DNA of 64,000 nucleotides from Cryptomeria japonica (Eukaryota; Streptophyta; Pinopsida; Cupressales; Cupressaceae), in assembly GCF_030272615.1 (NCBI RefSeq), contig NC_081405.1, positions 313,988,235 through 314,052,234 on the forward strand, given 5' to 3'. Shown one piece after another: positions 34,039 through 45,788 of the stretch (position 1 is its first letter; each line of letters starts with the position of its first letter). The notes under the pieces were generated by a model. It was not told the DNA's origin, searched no databases, and saw only the letters and a list, made by a program, of their open reading frames with translations. Made by a program: the position numbers and the translations under genes.

Positions 34039-35614
34039 ATGAGTTTTACTACTATTAGTCCAACTTATAATGTCCCCATGAGAAGAAGTTGTAGAATTAA
34101 GGCTTCCCAAGTATTAACTACCGAGGATATGGAGCTTAATTTGGATAACTTGTTCCTTAAGGATGTTGGTGGTTCTTCAAATCCTACAAATGATCCCCTT
34201 TATCCTCATTCTTTCCCTAATACTCATTATGTGGATGAATCACTAACTAGGGTTTGCATTGCCCAATTAGTAAGGATTGACAATCAATTTGAAAATCTTC
34301 AATAGTAGATGAGTCAACAATACCTTAAAAGTGAGGATTTACCATTGATTGAAGGATTACAAAGAATGGTTCAAAGTGATAACTTGGTGTTGATTTGTTG
34401 CGTGGTATTGCTTATATTGTTGATACTAATGTTATGTCCATGAAGAGTTGTTCTAAAGTCCTTGGTTATACACAACCTCCTAGTCAAGCTAATCATTCCA
34501 TTCCTATGACTACTCCTATGGCTAGTGTTCCCACCTTTACATCCAACATCATGGCTACCTCTACACAAAATGCCATACCTACACAGTTTAGTCAAGGGGG
34601 AAACTCTAATCATAATTCCTTTGTCCCCCCCTGTGAGTCTTCCATTTGTTGCACAATAATCTCCCATACCCACCTACAATCGTGTTCCACCTCATTATTC
34701 TCAACCTCTAACTTCATACAATAATGTTACTCCTCCTTCTCAATCAAACATGTCCAATTTCGCTTCATCCATTGAATTTACCATCAATAATCTATCCCTT
34801 GAACAATATCTTCCTTACAACAACAAATAGCTTCCATGAATCAATCTAAGTATAATGTGCCCACATTTGATATAGTGAGACCATTATCCAATGACATTGT
34901 TTGTGCTGTCCCTCCTAAACATGTGGAAGTCCATCAATTGGAGCTTTACAATGGAAAAGATGACTCTTTAACTCTTTTGTAAACATTTCAAACTTTGTGT
35001 AGTGACTTTTCTCATGACCAAAGACTTTTGGCTAAATTATTTAGTAGAATGCTTAGGGATGAAGCTTTGCCATGGTATTGTTCTTTACCTCCTTATTCTA
35101 TTACTTCATTTAAACAATTGGCTAATGCTTTCATTAAACAATTTCACAATAATATTGGTCCTAAGATTACTTTGACTAGTTTCATGCATTGTAAGCAAGG
35201 TGTTAAAGAAAAATTATCTGATTTTATTGCTTGATATAACATTTGTATTCACAAATTTCTTTTCCTATGCTTGATCAAGACATTCGAAGAATTTCCATTT
35301 CTAATTTGCAAAAAGACACTAGAGATAGACTTCTCTTTTTTGAGTTTACTTCCTTTACTCAATTGTGCACAATACTTCACAATTATTGGCTTACTGTGAG
35401 TCAATTGGAACAATCTACTTCAATGACATCGGCTAATAAAAGTGAAATTACTCAACAAACTTTTGTAAAGTTCAAACTAAATAACAGATTCATCAAGTTC
35501 AATGACAACAACACTCAAGTAGCAATTGCAACAACAGGTGTGCCTTGTTTGTCCAAGTATTTTAGAAAAGAATTTACTCCTCTTAATGAATCTTTGTATA
35601 GTATTATGACGTAA
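34039..35614 (+). pseudogene. gag: Element B gag
   Basis: The first ATG in frame is 34039 (MSFTTISPTYNVPMRRS). The middle is frameshifted and broken. The gag core reads LLAKLFSRMLRDEALPWYCSLP at about 35020 and FIKQFHNNIGPKITLTSFMHCKQGVKEKLSDFIA to 35231, then continues in another frame from 35243 (FPMLDQDIRRISISNLQKD). It ends at TAA 35612-35614. This is a retrotransposon gag domain with several frame changes. Confidence 0.75.
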
Positions 35615-35961
35615 TTGTTAGAAAGGAATGTGTCAAAGCTTCGCCCTATTAACACACTTGATACATTAAAGCCTTTATCACCTTACTTTGATTTCAAAGC
35701 TTTTTGTCAATATCCTCATCAATGCGGTCATGACACTGAAAAGTGTTACTCCTTAAGAAGCAAGATTCAAGACTTGATTGATTACAATACCATATTTGTG
35801 GCTAGTGTGAATGATAAAGGAAACAAATTTTTAGCTCCTCCAAATCAAAATCTTCAATTTTTCACTAATCCTTTACCTTCCCATTCCACTAATGTTATTG
35901 AGATTGATTGTTTTTCCTTCTTTCTTACTGATCTTGGCCTTGAGTCTAACAATGTGGTGAA

Positions 35962-35995
<34 letters not shown>

Positions 35996-37341
35996 ACTGA
36001 ACCTAATAAGGACTTATGCATTACATTTGATCCTAGTGAGACTATAAAAGCACTTGATGGCCCATTATATATCGCTACAAGAATAAAAGACATACCCTCA
36101 CGAGGGGTGCTCATTGATCTGGTTTGTATGGTTAATGTTATAATTGAAGAATACCTTTTTACTTTACAATTGCATCAAGTAACATATGATAAATTTACTG
36201 TGATAGTTATATTCTTTGATGGTTTCTCTTGTCCCACTATTGGTTCCATTACTCTTCCCATTGAGGTTGGTAATAAACTTTAGATGTCAGTTTTTCTATT
36301 ATAATTACATTGGAAAAATTTCATGTGAAGTTGGGACATCATTGGTTCTCTAACATGAAAGCAATCTCTTCTATTGTTCATAAGTTCTTGAAATTTCCTC
36401 TTGATGACAAGATTATTACAATTAATCATAGCATGTAGCAACCCACGATTAGGCAAAGAGATGTTAATCTTGATTACTTTTGGTCTAAATGATTTGAACC
36501 TCTTAAGCCTCGAAATGATTCTCTTTTTTAATCTTATCAAAGATGGAAGAATGACATGATATTATCCTTGAGCAAACCTACAAATCCAACACTTAGTCTT
36601 CCTCCTAGTGATGACTATATTCCTTCTCCTAAAGATAATCTCCCTCTTCCTCCTAAGGATTAACCTATTATTCCTCCTAAAGATAAGCATACTATTATTC
36701 TTAATGATAGACCTATTCCTCCTCCTCATGATGGACCTGGTCTCCATCCTACACCTTCGATTCCTCCTTTATATGCTACAATTATGTCTCCTACATCTTA
36801 AAAAGGAAAACACTCGATGTCTCCTATTGTCCACCCTAAAAGACCTTCTCCTATTCATCCTTCATTAAAACAAGAAAATAAGTCTATGCTTGCTGAACCT
36901 AAACCTTCATAAACTTTGACTAAAACTAAATGAAACCATTATGTGAGAGAAGGCTGATGGAGACATCGTGCTAGGAATCACAAACTTTCTTCTTAAACCA
37001 TTTCTTCCATGAAGATACCAAATGTTGACATAACACCATTTACTCAACCTTCTCCTAACCAAGAGGTTCAATATAAATCTCCAAGATGAAAAATGCTTAA
37101 GATAGATGATGGTTCAAGTTCTATTCCTATTACAGATCCTATTTATATTAATCTTGATGAAGAAATAGGTTAGAATGTTGTTCATGATGAAATCATTGAT
37201 GCTAATAGTTCAAATGATGAATATGAATACGTTGACGTTGACAATGATGTATCTAAATAATTTTCAAAAGCATTAATCCTGGCCGCTAGTAATAGACAAA
37301 GTGAGTCATCATTAGAGCATGCTCCTTGTCTAGAATTTGTG
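35615..37341 (+). pseudogene. Element B knuckle, protease-like domain, Pro-rich and acidic tail
   Basis: It follows gag in frame after one TAA. It shows the knuckle region (CGHDTEKCYSLRSKI), a protease-like domain to 36283 with DLV in place of D(S/T)G (GVLIDLVCMVNVI), then frame-broken sequence encoding PPKD repeats (36600-36790) and an acidic tail (37150-37250). Element A has the same order, so the family carries gag plus protease and a Pro-rich/acidic domain, without pol. A (CT)n(TA)n insert at 35961-35996 adds an in-frame SLSLSIYIYI-type segment. Copia-1 interrupts the 3' end. Confidence 0.75.
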
Positions 37342-37346
37342 ATAGC
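37342..37346. repeat. Target site duplication of copia-1, left (atagc)
   Basis: Identical to 43786-43790. Removing copia-1 joins gaatttgtgatagc to tctatctaccatgc and continues element B. Confidence 0.9.
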
Positions 37347-38569
37347 TGTTAGACAGTTCAAATAACTAGAAGACAACTAAGAGGGGGGGGGGGGGGTGAA
37401 TCAGTTGTCACAAATTACCGAAATATTTAACAATTAAAAATTTAATACCAGAACCCAAAACATTAATACTAGAATGCTTAAACCAAATACCGAAATAGCA
37501 GTTAAACCAATTAAGCATAAACAATAATTAGAGAATAAATACCATCCACATGACACCAAGATTTATATGTGGAAAACCCGGGAAAGGAAAAAACCACGGT
37601 GGGAAGCCTACCCATAATCAAATAATACTTCTGCAATAAGTGAATTACAATTGAGGGGCCTGCACTTGCAAGAAGGCCAACATCCTAGAACGCACTGCTC
37701 ATAACAAAAGGAGTCTCACTAACTACATAGAAATCCAAACTACAATCCGAAAGAATGAATCAACTGCAAAGATAGCATCTCCTATGCCTGAGTACAGTTT
37801 CAGTTAATCTCAATACCAGAGGACTAAATCCTCTTACATAAAACCAACTCAATCTCCAATGATCGACCAAATCCTCTTCTTGAATGATATTACATTATTC
37901 ACATATTACATATCCATATCCCATACCATGATGATCTACAATGAGATCTTACATCATATATATACAAACCCTCGACCATAAATAATCAGGTCGACCACCA
38001 GGAAATAAACCAATTACATAATTACAAAACATGTCGGCCTTAGAACAAATAAATAATATCCAACTCATAAGACATCCTAGAAACACATCAAGAGGTCCAA
38101 TCCACACATTACATTAAGCTGGTTCATAACCTAGATAACACCGGGACACAATATAGGTCCACACGCTAAAGCAATGATCCCAATCCACCAAGTCTCGAAC
38201 ACGATCACAATCAACATCCTGAATCCATACCAGAAGCTGCACCAACAATACTTATGCATATCATCAAAGATCTTCATCAAAACTCTGCCGGTGAAACCCT
38301 CGCTTGAACCACAAACCAAACTTCCAAGTAAATAGGATAGCATCTGATCACTAGATCAAAACCAATTGATTGAATATGAACATGAGTAAGCCAATTCCAT
38401 AACCCAAACACACCAGAGCATACCGGATCATGCCAAATCCAATCCAACCAGAAACCCCACAATCTACTAAGACCAGAAGGGTGCCAGTAAAGCATCCAAA
38501 ACAGCTAGTGTTGACATCAATGACAAAACATCAATGCAACACATAATCAATTCCTCCAAATGGCCAACA
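37347..38569 (-). repeat. copia-1 3' LTR
   Basis: On the + strand it reads TGTTAGAC to GGCCAACA. It contains a (G)14 run at 37382-37396 followed by tgaatcagt, and a conserved gtggaaaacccgggaaagg block near 37568 shared with the LTRs at 50100, 50955 and 56875. Confidence 0.9.
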
Positions 38570-38584
38570 ATCTCTCCCTTTGGC
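38570..38584 (-). promoter_or_regulatory. Polypurine tract of copia-1
   Basis: On the - strand it reads tgccaaagggagagat, directly before the 3' LTR. Confidence 0.75.
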
Positions 38585-38744
38585 ATTGATAGAAACACTA
38601 GATGTGAAAAACATCTAAGTACCAAAAAATGTCAAACAAGTCTCTCCCAATGGAAGACAACCAACAATCTCCCACATAAAGATATAGCAATGAAGTTCTG
38701 AAAACAAAGACCAAACTCCCCCTGTGAATGATATCTCTATAAAC

Positions 38745-39230
38745 CAACTTCTTTCCAAGAAAGAAAGCTCCACTGGAAGTACTTTTTCGGTCATTAACAT
38801 CTCCAACCCAATAAACGTCTGTATATGCACATAAAGTAAAGTCATCATCCTTAGGGTACCACAAACTATATTCAGATGTACCTTGAAAGTATCTAAAAGT
38901 CCTTTTCATCGCACTCTCATGATTTTCCCTAGGATCACTTTGAAATATAGATGCAATACAAATAGCATTCATTATGTTAGGCCTAGTTTGAGTCAAATCA
39001 AGAAGACCTCCAATCATAGATTTGTATCTTGTAGGATTTACCGGTGCAGAAACATCTTTCCTTGTCAATTTCTCACTTGTAACCATAGGAGTACCTACCG
39101 GTTTAGAATCTCCCATACCAAATTTCTTCAACAATTCCCTAGCATACTTAGTTTGACAAATGAAAATACCTTTATCAGTTTGAGTAATATGCAAACCTAA
39201 GAAAAAATTCATTTCCCCAATCATAGACAT
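38745..39230 (-). pseudogene. pol: copia-1 RT C-terminal part and truncated RNase H
   Basis: It reads MIGEMNFFLGLHITQTDKG, KPVGTPMV and the RNase H start YTDVYWVGDVNDRKSTSSGAFFLG. After FLGKKLV the homology stops; the remaining RNase H (normally SLSTAEAEYIAA, the active-site Asp of the YCD motif, and the FTKPL end seen in copia-2 at 52653-53012) is missing. Copia-1 thus lacks about 130 RNase H residues, and only about 175 bp separate the break from the polypurine tract. Confidence 0.8.
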
Positions 39231-39236
39231 TTCAAA

Positions 39237-39887
39237 TTATTTATCCATATTCTTAGAAAATTCTATACATAACTTATCTTCATCTCCAAAAATGATGTCA
39301 TCAACAAAAACTTCAATAATTAGTATATCATCATCAATGATCTTATAATATAAATTACTGTCAACATTACCCTTAGTAAAACCAAGCTTCAAAAGATATT
39401 TATCAAACCTTGCATACCAAGCTCTAGGTGCCCATTTCAATCCATATAACGATTTCCTTAACCTGCAAACCATGTTTTTATCATCTGAAAGTGAAAAACC
39501 ATAATGTTTCTCAATATAAACTTCCTCATCAAGATCCCCATTAAAAAATGTACACTTAACATCCATCTGATAAACCTTGTAGTTTTTACGGGTAGCATAG
39601 GCAAGAAATAATCTTACAGCTTCAATCCTAGCTATAGGTGCAAAAGTCTCACCGTAATCAATTCCTTCCTTCTGAGAATAACCTTTACAAACCAACCTAT
39701 CCTTATTCTTTATAACTTGACCATCCTCATTCAATTTATTCCTAAAAACCCATTTAGTTCCAATAACATTCTTATTTTTAGGCCGAGGAATTAACCATGT
39801 GTTATTCTTAATCTGATTTAATTCTTCTTCCATAGATTTCATCCAATATTCGTGTTTACATGCAATATTCGTGTTTACATGCTTCAA
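39237..39887 (-). pseudogene. pol: copia-1 reverse transcriptase
   Basis: This open stretch has the copia RT signature: [88 protein letters not shown] and the active site FVDDIIFG near 39285. The usual LKQAPRAW has Trp for Gln (LKWAPRAW). A 19-bp tandem duplication (aatattcgtgtttacatgc, about 39846-39884) breaks the join to integrase just upstream. Confidence 0.88.
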
Positions 39888-40838
39888 TTATTGATACTGG
39901 TTCAACTTGAAAATTAAAAATACCTCATTAGTTTCCAGTCTTCTTGTCATCACTCCATTGTTTTCATCCTCAATGATTTGATCTTCTGAATGATTCAATC
40001 TCACATACCTAGGAGTCTTCTGACTCTCTGTTCCTCTTCCCGGTTCTTTAGTTACTTTTGAATTTTTTGATACTACCGGAGTAACCGGTTCAACACTTTG
40101 TTCTGATAAAGATGCTACTGGTTTAGATATAATCATTTCCACTACCTGTTCTTGCTCATAAACTCTAATTTTAATTCTATTCAGTTCATCCACCTTGACA
40201 TTAACACTCTCCACAATTATCCATAATCTCTTGTTATAACATCTATATGCTTTTCTTTCAATAGAATAACCAAGAAATATGCCTTGATCACATCTAGGAT
40301 CAAATTTGCCAATGATTTCATCTCTCATGATATAACATCTACTACCAAAGATTTTGAAATACCTAACTGTAGGTGTATTGCCAAACCATAATTCATAAGG
40401 TGTCTTACCAGTTTCTCCTTTGATATGTACTCTGTTGAATGTATAAACCGCTATGCTCACTGCTTCTCTCCAGTAGATATGAGGTAGACTAGCTTCCATC
40501 ATCATTGTTCTAGCAGCATCCAAGATAGTTCTGTTCTTCCTTTCCACAACTCCTTTTTGCTGAGGTGTCCGAGGAGCAGAAAATTGTCTCCTTATACCAT
40601 GCTTCTCACAAAAGTTATTAAACTCATCGGATGTGAATTATCCACCATGATCTGACCTCAAACAGTTAATCTTCAATCCCATCTTTGTTTCTACTTTAGC
40701 CTTAAATATTTTAAACTTTTCAAAAGCCTTAGATTTCTCCCTTAGAAAAGTAACCCACATCATTCTAGAACAATCATCAATGATTAGCATAAAATATCTA
40801 TCACCCTGAAAAATTTTAACGCTAGCAGGGCCACACAA
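39888..40838 (-). pseudogene. int: copia-1 integrase
   Basis: The core has Asp in MLIIDDCSRMMW (about 40788), Asp in LRSDHGG (about 40650) and Glu in VERKNRTILDAART (about 40544). The C-terminal part continues YWREAVSIAVYTFNRVHIKGETG and CYNKRLW. A TAA at 40638 replaces the Glu codon after the DHGG motif, and the segment ends at 39888. The zinc-binding GAG-pre-integrase part (YKRLCHINF, KECKMG) lies upstream at about 40890-41040 in broken frames. Confidence 0.85.
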
Positions 40839-41139
40839 TTCAGTGTGAATAAGATCAAGACCATCATTAGATTTATCTTGTATACTCTTAAAAGAGGTTC
40901 TAACCTATTTACCCATTTTACATTCTTTACATATCGGATTATAGGGCTTCACAATCTTAGGTATATCTCTAACTGCCTTAGTTGAACTAATATTTACAAT
41001 GCAATCAAAATTTATATGACATAGCCTCTTATATCATGGCCAACTCTCATCTGCAATAAAACATGTCTTCTCACCAGAATTCAAATGAAATATATTACAT
41101 TTTGTCTGTGTACTGGTTACAATCTCCAAACTAGATCTG

Positions 41140-41514
41140 TTAATGATTTTGTATTTTCCATCCTTGAACAAAATAAACATTATTAGTATTGTTCTTACCA
41201 TCCAATGATATAGTTCCTTTTCCTTTGATCATACATACTTTGTCATCTCCAAATCTAACTAGACTGCCATCAAATTCTTGCAAAGATAGAAACTTCCTTT
41301 TATCTCCAATCATATGATGTGAACAACCACTGTCAATTAACCATTCATCCTTGTCTTCAATTTTAGAAGCAAGTGCCTTCTCTTTAGGTACATTCTCTTC
41401 TAGTGCCAGAACATCTTCCTTGATAGCCAAGAACACCCATTCCTTCCCATTGCCAGAACCAATAGTAGAGTCTTCTACTGGTTCATCATCAAGAATCAGT
41501 AATACCTTCCTCAT
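41140..41514 (-). pseudogene. copia-1 protease
   Basis: DEWLIDSGCSHHMIGDKRKF shows the copia aspartic protease with an intact D-S-G (Asp near 41333). It is followed by FGDDKVCMIKGKGTISLDGK. The frame is lost after NNVYFVQG. Confidence 0.85.
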
Positions 41515-41629
41515 CGGCTATGTAGCATGATTTGTCTCTGTTTTTCCTATACTTATACTTGTTTTGATATCCAGGGTTAGGCTTAAAACATCTTCTCACT
41601 CTTTCTTCAAATCTTGAATTCCTTTCAGG

Positions 41630-42520
41630 ACATCTAGATGCAAAATGAACCATATTATTGCATGCAAAACATTTAAAAGGTGCTTTTCTTTCATACTTAC
41701 TTCCTACCGGTCCTTTAGGTACTCTTCTAGCAAATAGTGCTTCAAGTTGCTCAAACTCATCATCTTATCTCTTCATATCATCCAATTCCTTTGCATATAA
41801 AGCTTTCCAATTTTGCTTACCAGTTGATGATGCAGATGCATGAAAAGAAGGTTCAGACTTCATAGCTCCAGAAGATCCAAATTATTCAAGCTCAAAAGCA
41901 GATAATTTCCCAACCAAGGTATCTCTGTTGACAAAAGTATTAGCCATTGTTCTTAATTCATTAATTGCAGTAGCCTTCATCTTGGAAGCCGATGGTAGGG
42001 CTCTCAGAACTTTAGAAACAATTTCATCTTCACTCAGAGTTCCACTACAACATTGAATTCCCATAACAATCTCATTTACCCTTTCCATGAATGCAATAAT
42101 CCTTTCATCTTCTTCCATCTTTAGGTTTTCATATCTCACCTGGTAACCATCAAGTTTAGCAATCTTCATAGCAGGGTCACCTTCATTAAGAGTCTCCAAA
42201 TTATCCCATATAGCCTTTCCAGATGATTTGTTAGTTAATCCCATTATTTGCTGATCAGAAAGTGCACACAAGAGGGTTTCTCTTTCTCTACAATCATTCT
42301 CAAGCTCCTTATCCAAGTTTGCCAGAGGAGGATTTCTAGATGCCAGATTATGAGGTATAACACCATTTTGTGTGATCTCCCAAATATCCTTACCGATACA
42401 TCTCAGATGAGTCTCCATCCAAATCTTCCATACTGTGTAATTTGTTCCATCAAGCCTAGGAATATCTCTCTGAAAGATAGCTCCAGATGAAATAGATGAA
42501 ATAGAACTTTTAGTCGCCAT
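41630..42520 (-). pseudogene. gag: copia-1 gag
   Basis: The ATG is at 42518-42520 (MATKSSISS). A copia gag (RLDGTNYTVWKIWMETHLR, LWDNLE-like AIWDNLETLNEGD, MEEDERIIAFMERVNEIV) is open to 41882, where TAA replaces a Glu codon. The CCHC knuckle survives past the stop at about 41635-41680 (CFACNNMVHFASRC). Confidence 0.88.
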
Positions 42521-42564
42521 AGGATCTTCCTCAAGCGGTTAAGATTTTTGTAGAGAGGACTAGA

Positions 42565-42576
42565 GCTCTAATACCT
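42565..42576 (-). promoter_or_regulatory. Primer binding site of copia-1 (initiator Met tRNA type)
   Basis: On the - strand it reads AGGTATTAGAGC, close to the usual TGGTATCAGAGC, 2 nt from the 5' LTR. Confidence 0.7.
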
Positions 42577-42578
42577 GT

Positions 42579-43785
42579 TGTTAGACAATTCAAATAACCA
42601 AAAGACAAGTGAGAGGGGGGGTGAAGGTGGGGGGGTGAATCAATTATCACAGATTACTAGAACATTTAGCAATTAAAAATTTAATATCGGAACCCAAAAC
42701 ATTATACTAAAATAGTAGTTAAACCGATTAAGCATAAACAATAATCAGAGAATAAATACCATCCACATGACACCAAGATTTATATGTGAAAAGACCGGTA
42801 AAGAGAAAAACCATAGTGGGAAGCCTACCCACAATCAGATAATAATTTTGCAGTATGTGAATTTCAATTGAGGGGCCTGCACTTGCAGGAAGACCAACAA
42901 CCTAAAGCGCACTTCTCATCACAAAGGGAGTCTCACTGACTACATAGAAATCCAGACTGCAATCCAGAAGAATGAATGAACTGCAAAGATAGCATCTCCT
43001 ATGCCTGAGTATAGTTCTAGTTAAGGTCAATATCAGAGGACTAAATCCTCTTACATAAACCTAACTCATTCTCCAATGATCAACCAAATCCTCTGCCTAA
43101 ATGATATTACAATATTTGCACATTACATATCCATATCCCATACCATCATGATCTACAATGAGATCTTACATCATATATATACAAACCCTCGACCATAGAC
43201 AATCAGGTCGGCCACCAGACAATAAAACAATTCCATAATTACAAAACATGTCGGTCTTAGACCAAACAAATAATATCCAACTCATAAGACATCCTAGAAA
43301 CACATCAAGAGGTCCAATCCACACATTACATTAAGCCGGTCCATAACCTAGATAACACTGGGACCCAATATAGGTCCACATGCTAAAGCAATGATTCCAA
43401 TCCACCAGGTATCAAACATGATCACCATCAACATCGTGAATCTATACCAGAAGCTGCACCAACACCACTTATGCATATCATCAAAGATCTTCATCAAAGA
43501 TCTGCTGGTGAAACCCTCGCCAGAACCACAAACCAATCTTCCAAGAAAATAGGATAGCATCCGATCACCAGACCAAAACCAACTGACTGAATATGAACAT
43601 GAGTATGACAATTCCACAACCCAAACATACCAAAGCATACCAGATCATGCTGGATCCAATCCAACCATAAACCACACAATCTACTAGGACCAGAAGGGTG
43701 TCGATAAAGCATCCAAAACAACTAATGTTGACATCAATGACAAAACATCAATGCAACACAAATCAACTCCTCCAAATGGCCAACA
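42579..43785 (-). repeat. copia-1 5' LTR
   Basis: Matches 37347-38569 along its length, with many substitutions and small indels. On the + strand it runs TGTTAGAC to GGCCAACA and is followed by atagc. Confidence 0.9.
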
Positions 43786-44638
43786 ATAGCTCTATCTACC
43801 ATGCTTGAAGTGGATCCTCTTTCCAAAACAATGATGATATAGATTGGGAGGCAAATGATTTGCATGATTAGCTTCATTCATGTTATAGATTCTCTCTTTC
43901 CTCTCTTTCTTGTTTGTGACCTTCCTCTATTCGTCTCTCAAATCTTCTATTTGTTGTCCCTAGTGTTGTCTACTTGAGGATGATGCAAAGCATTGAGATC
44001 TCTCTTGGTTTCTCCCTTGTTGAATTAAAAGACACATGTGCCCTTCTTCCATGGTGGTTTTTCTTTCTTGGGGGGATGAGGATAATTCTATGAAAATAAA
44101 TATACATGATATACATTATTTATCATAAAAAGCATATTGACCCTAGAGTTAAGTAAGACCACTCCATGTTTTATGTGTTGTGACCATTATCCTTTCATTT
44201 GTCTTTTCTTGGGAGCATATTATTGTAATAAAATTCTTGTCTTTTTGGGTGTATCCTACCTTGAAGCAATTGCTCTCGATGAGGCGTATGCAATAAATTT
44301 AATGTGGGGGCATACACTCCACTCAATGATCTCTCTTTTACATATCTCGATACTTAGATTACTTAGCAAACTTAGTCTTTTGCTTCGTAATTTTGGTATT
44401 TTTCTTTTCATGACTCATAGTAAGAGAACTTTACTAGGTTTGTAGTCATGGTTCTCTCTTTCTCTTTCCTTCATGATTTCCATTTAATCTTGTTATAAAA
44501 TTTTTAAGATCTTAAAGTCCACTGGGGGCTTGGTGTATCTTTCCTCCTTGGTGACTTGGTGAAAGTTTTTCAATATGAACCCTCGTAGTTTATCAAGAAT
44601 ATGATTGACTTCATACTCCCACTAACGTGGGGGATAAA
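43786..44638 (+). other. Element B 3' internal region
   Basis: Continues element B after copia-1. The frame that ran into 37341 ends soon after 43786. The last 500 bp match 31915-32398 and hold a 98-residue hydrophobic frame (44137-44445: LLHISILRLLSKLSLLL). The polypurine run gtgggggataaa abuts the LTR. Confidence 0.65.
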
Positions 44639-45788
44639 TGTAGCATCTAAAAATTGTACCTCTTTATAATTTTGATGCATTTGAGTCCTTACCTTAGTAT
44701 ATCTACCCCTAGGCTTGACTTAGGCCTGTTTGTGCTTGCACTATGTAAATATGACCTAATAGATCAACTCAACCCCTTATCCTAGCCCCAAACATGGGTA
44801 GGGCCAGGGCGTGGCACCTTGGTCCTCCCTTTTTGAGCCCCCACATTTTAAACCCTTTTGTCATTTAAAAAATTGAGTGGGAAATCTAGCACCATGTTGG
44901 CTCATGTCAAAAAATTAATGTTTTTTGACTGGCAAGTATAAAAAGAGACTTTCCCCTCTCATTTGATCATCTATGCATAACACACACACACATGAAATTC
45001 AATTTAGCATGAAGCAATCAAGAATTCAAGTCAATTGGGCAAACAATCAATCTTCCTTCAAGCCTTGGAGTAGAAACAGAGTCAAGATTCAAGCATTGAA
45101 GTAGACATTCACATTCTATTTTGTTGAAGACTTCATGAAACCCTAATCTTGTGTGGAGACAAAAAAACTTCACAAAGAGATGTATCATTTGGTTTTCAGT
45201 CATTATTCAACATCTTCCTTAAAAGGAGAATATTCTATTACAATAATTCAATTATGTTTTATCTCTATTTGATGGTTAATTCCAAAAGTGAGGTTTGACT
45301 TAGGCAAATCTCTATTTCAAACGTATTTCCCCTTTCTTCTATGTGTAGGAAATAGGTATGGAGTTGCGATATTTAGGATTGGGATTATTTATAGTGATGA
45401 ATCAATCCCCCTTTACTATGTGAAAAGTTTAGAGGACCAAGGTGATGGGCACTACAATCCTAACATTTTGGGAGCTCCTTCGGGGATCAGATCCGAATTT
45501 GCTTATATTTCTCAGTTCTAGGTTGGTAGCCCAGTCCCGCATCTATGGCTTGTTGTTTCTATGTTTCTATTATCATTTCCAACACTTTACCTTAATTTTA
45601 GCAATTCAACTTACAAAAGAGGTTAAATAAATTCACACCTTGAATCCAATTATTATACAATCCCAATCCTAGTTGATTGGTAACTGAATCTAATGGACTC
45701 TAGCCCTCTTTTGAATGCAATTTGTCCCTAAGAAAAGATTAGTGGTTTTTATCCTTCTTGTGGTGGAAACCCTAATTTTTTACCATTA
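44639..45788 (+). repeat. Element B 3' LTR
   Basis: Starts TGTAGCATC and ends near accatta, aligning with 32399-33594. TATAAAAAG at 44937-44945. Confidence 0.78.

Larger units (their letters stand above)
37347..43785 (-). mobile_element. copia-1: Ty1/copia LTR retrotransposon inserted in element B
   Basis: A 6.4-kb element on the - strand: 5' LTR 42579-43785, primer site 42565-42576 (initiator-Met type), gag, protease, integrase, RT, truncated RNase H, polypurine tract, 3' LTR 37347-38569. The domain order protease-integrase-RT-RNase H is diagnostic for copia. The target duplication is atagc. Unlike gypsy-1, several of its stops look like GAA-to-TAA changes and there are frameshifts, so it is an older, differently decayed copy. 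Confidence 0.93.
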
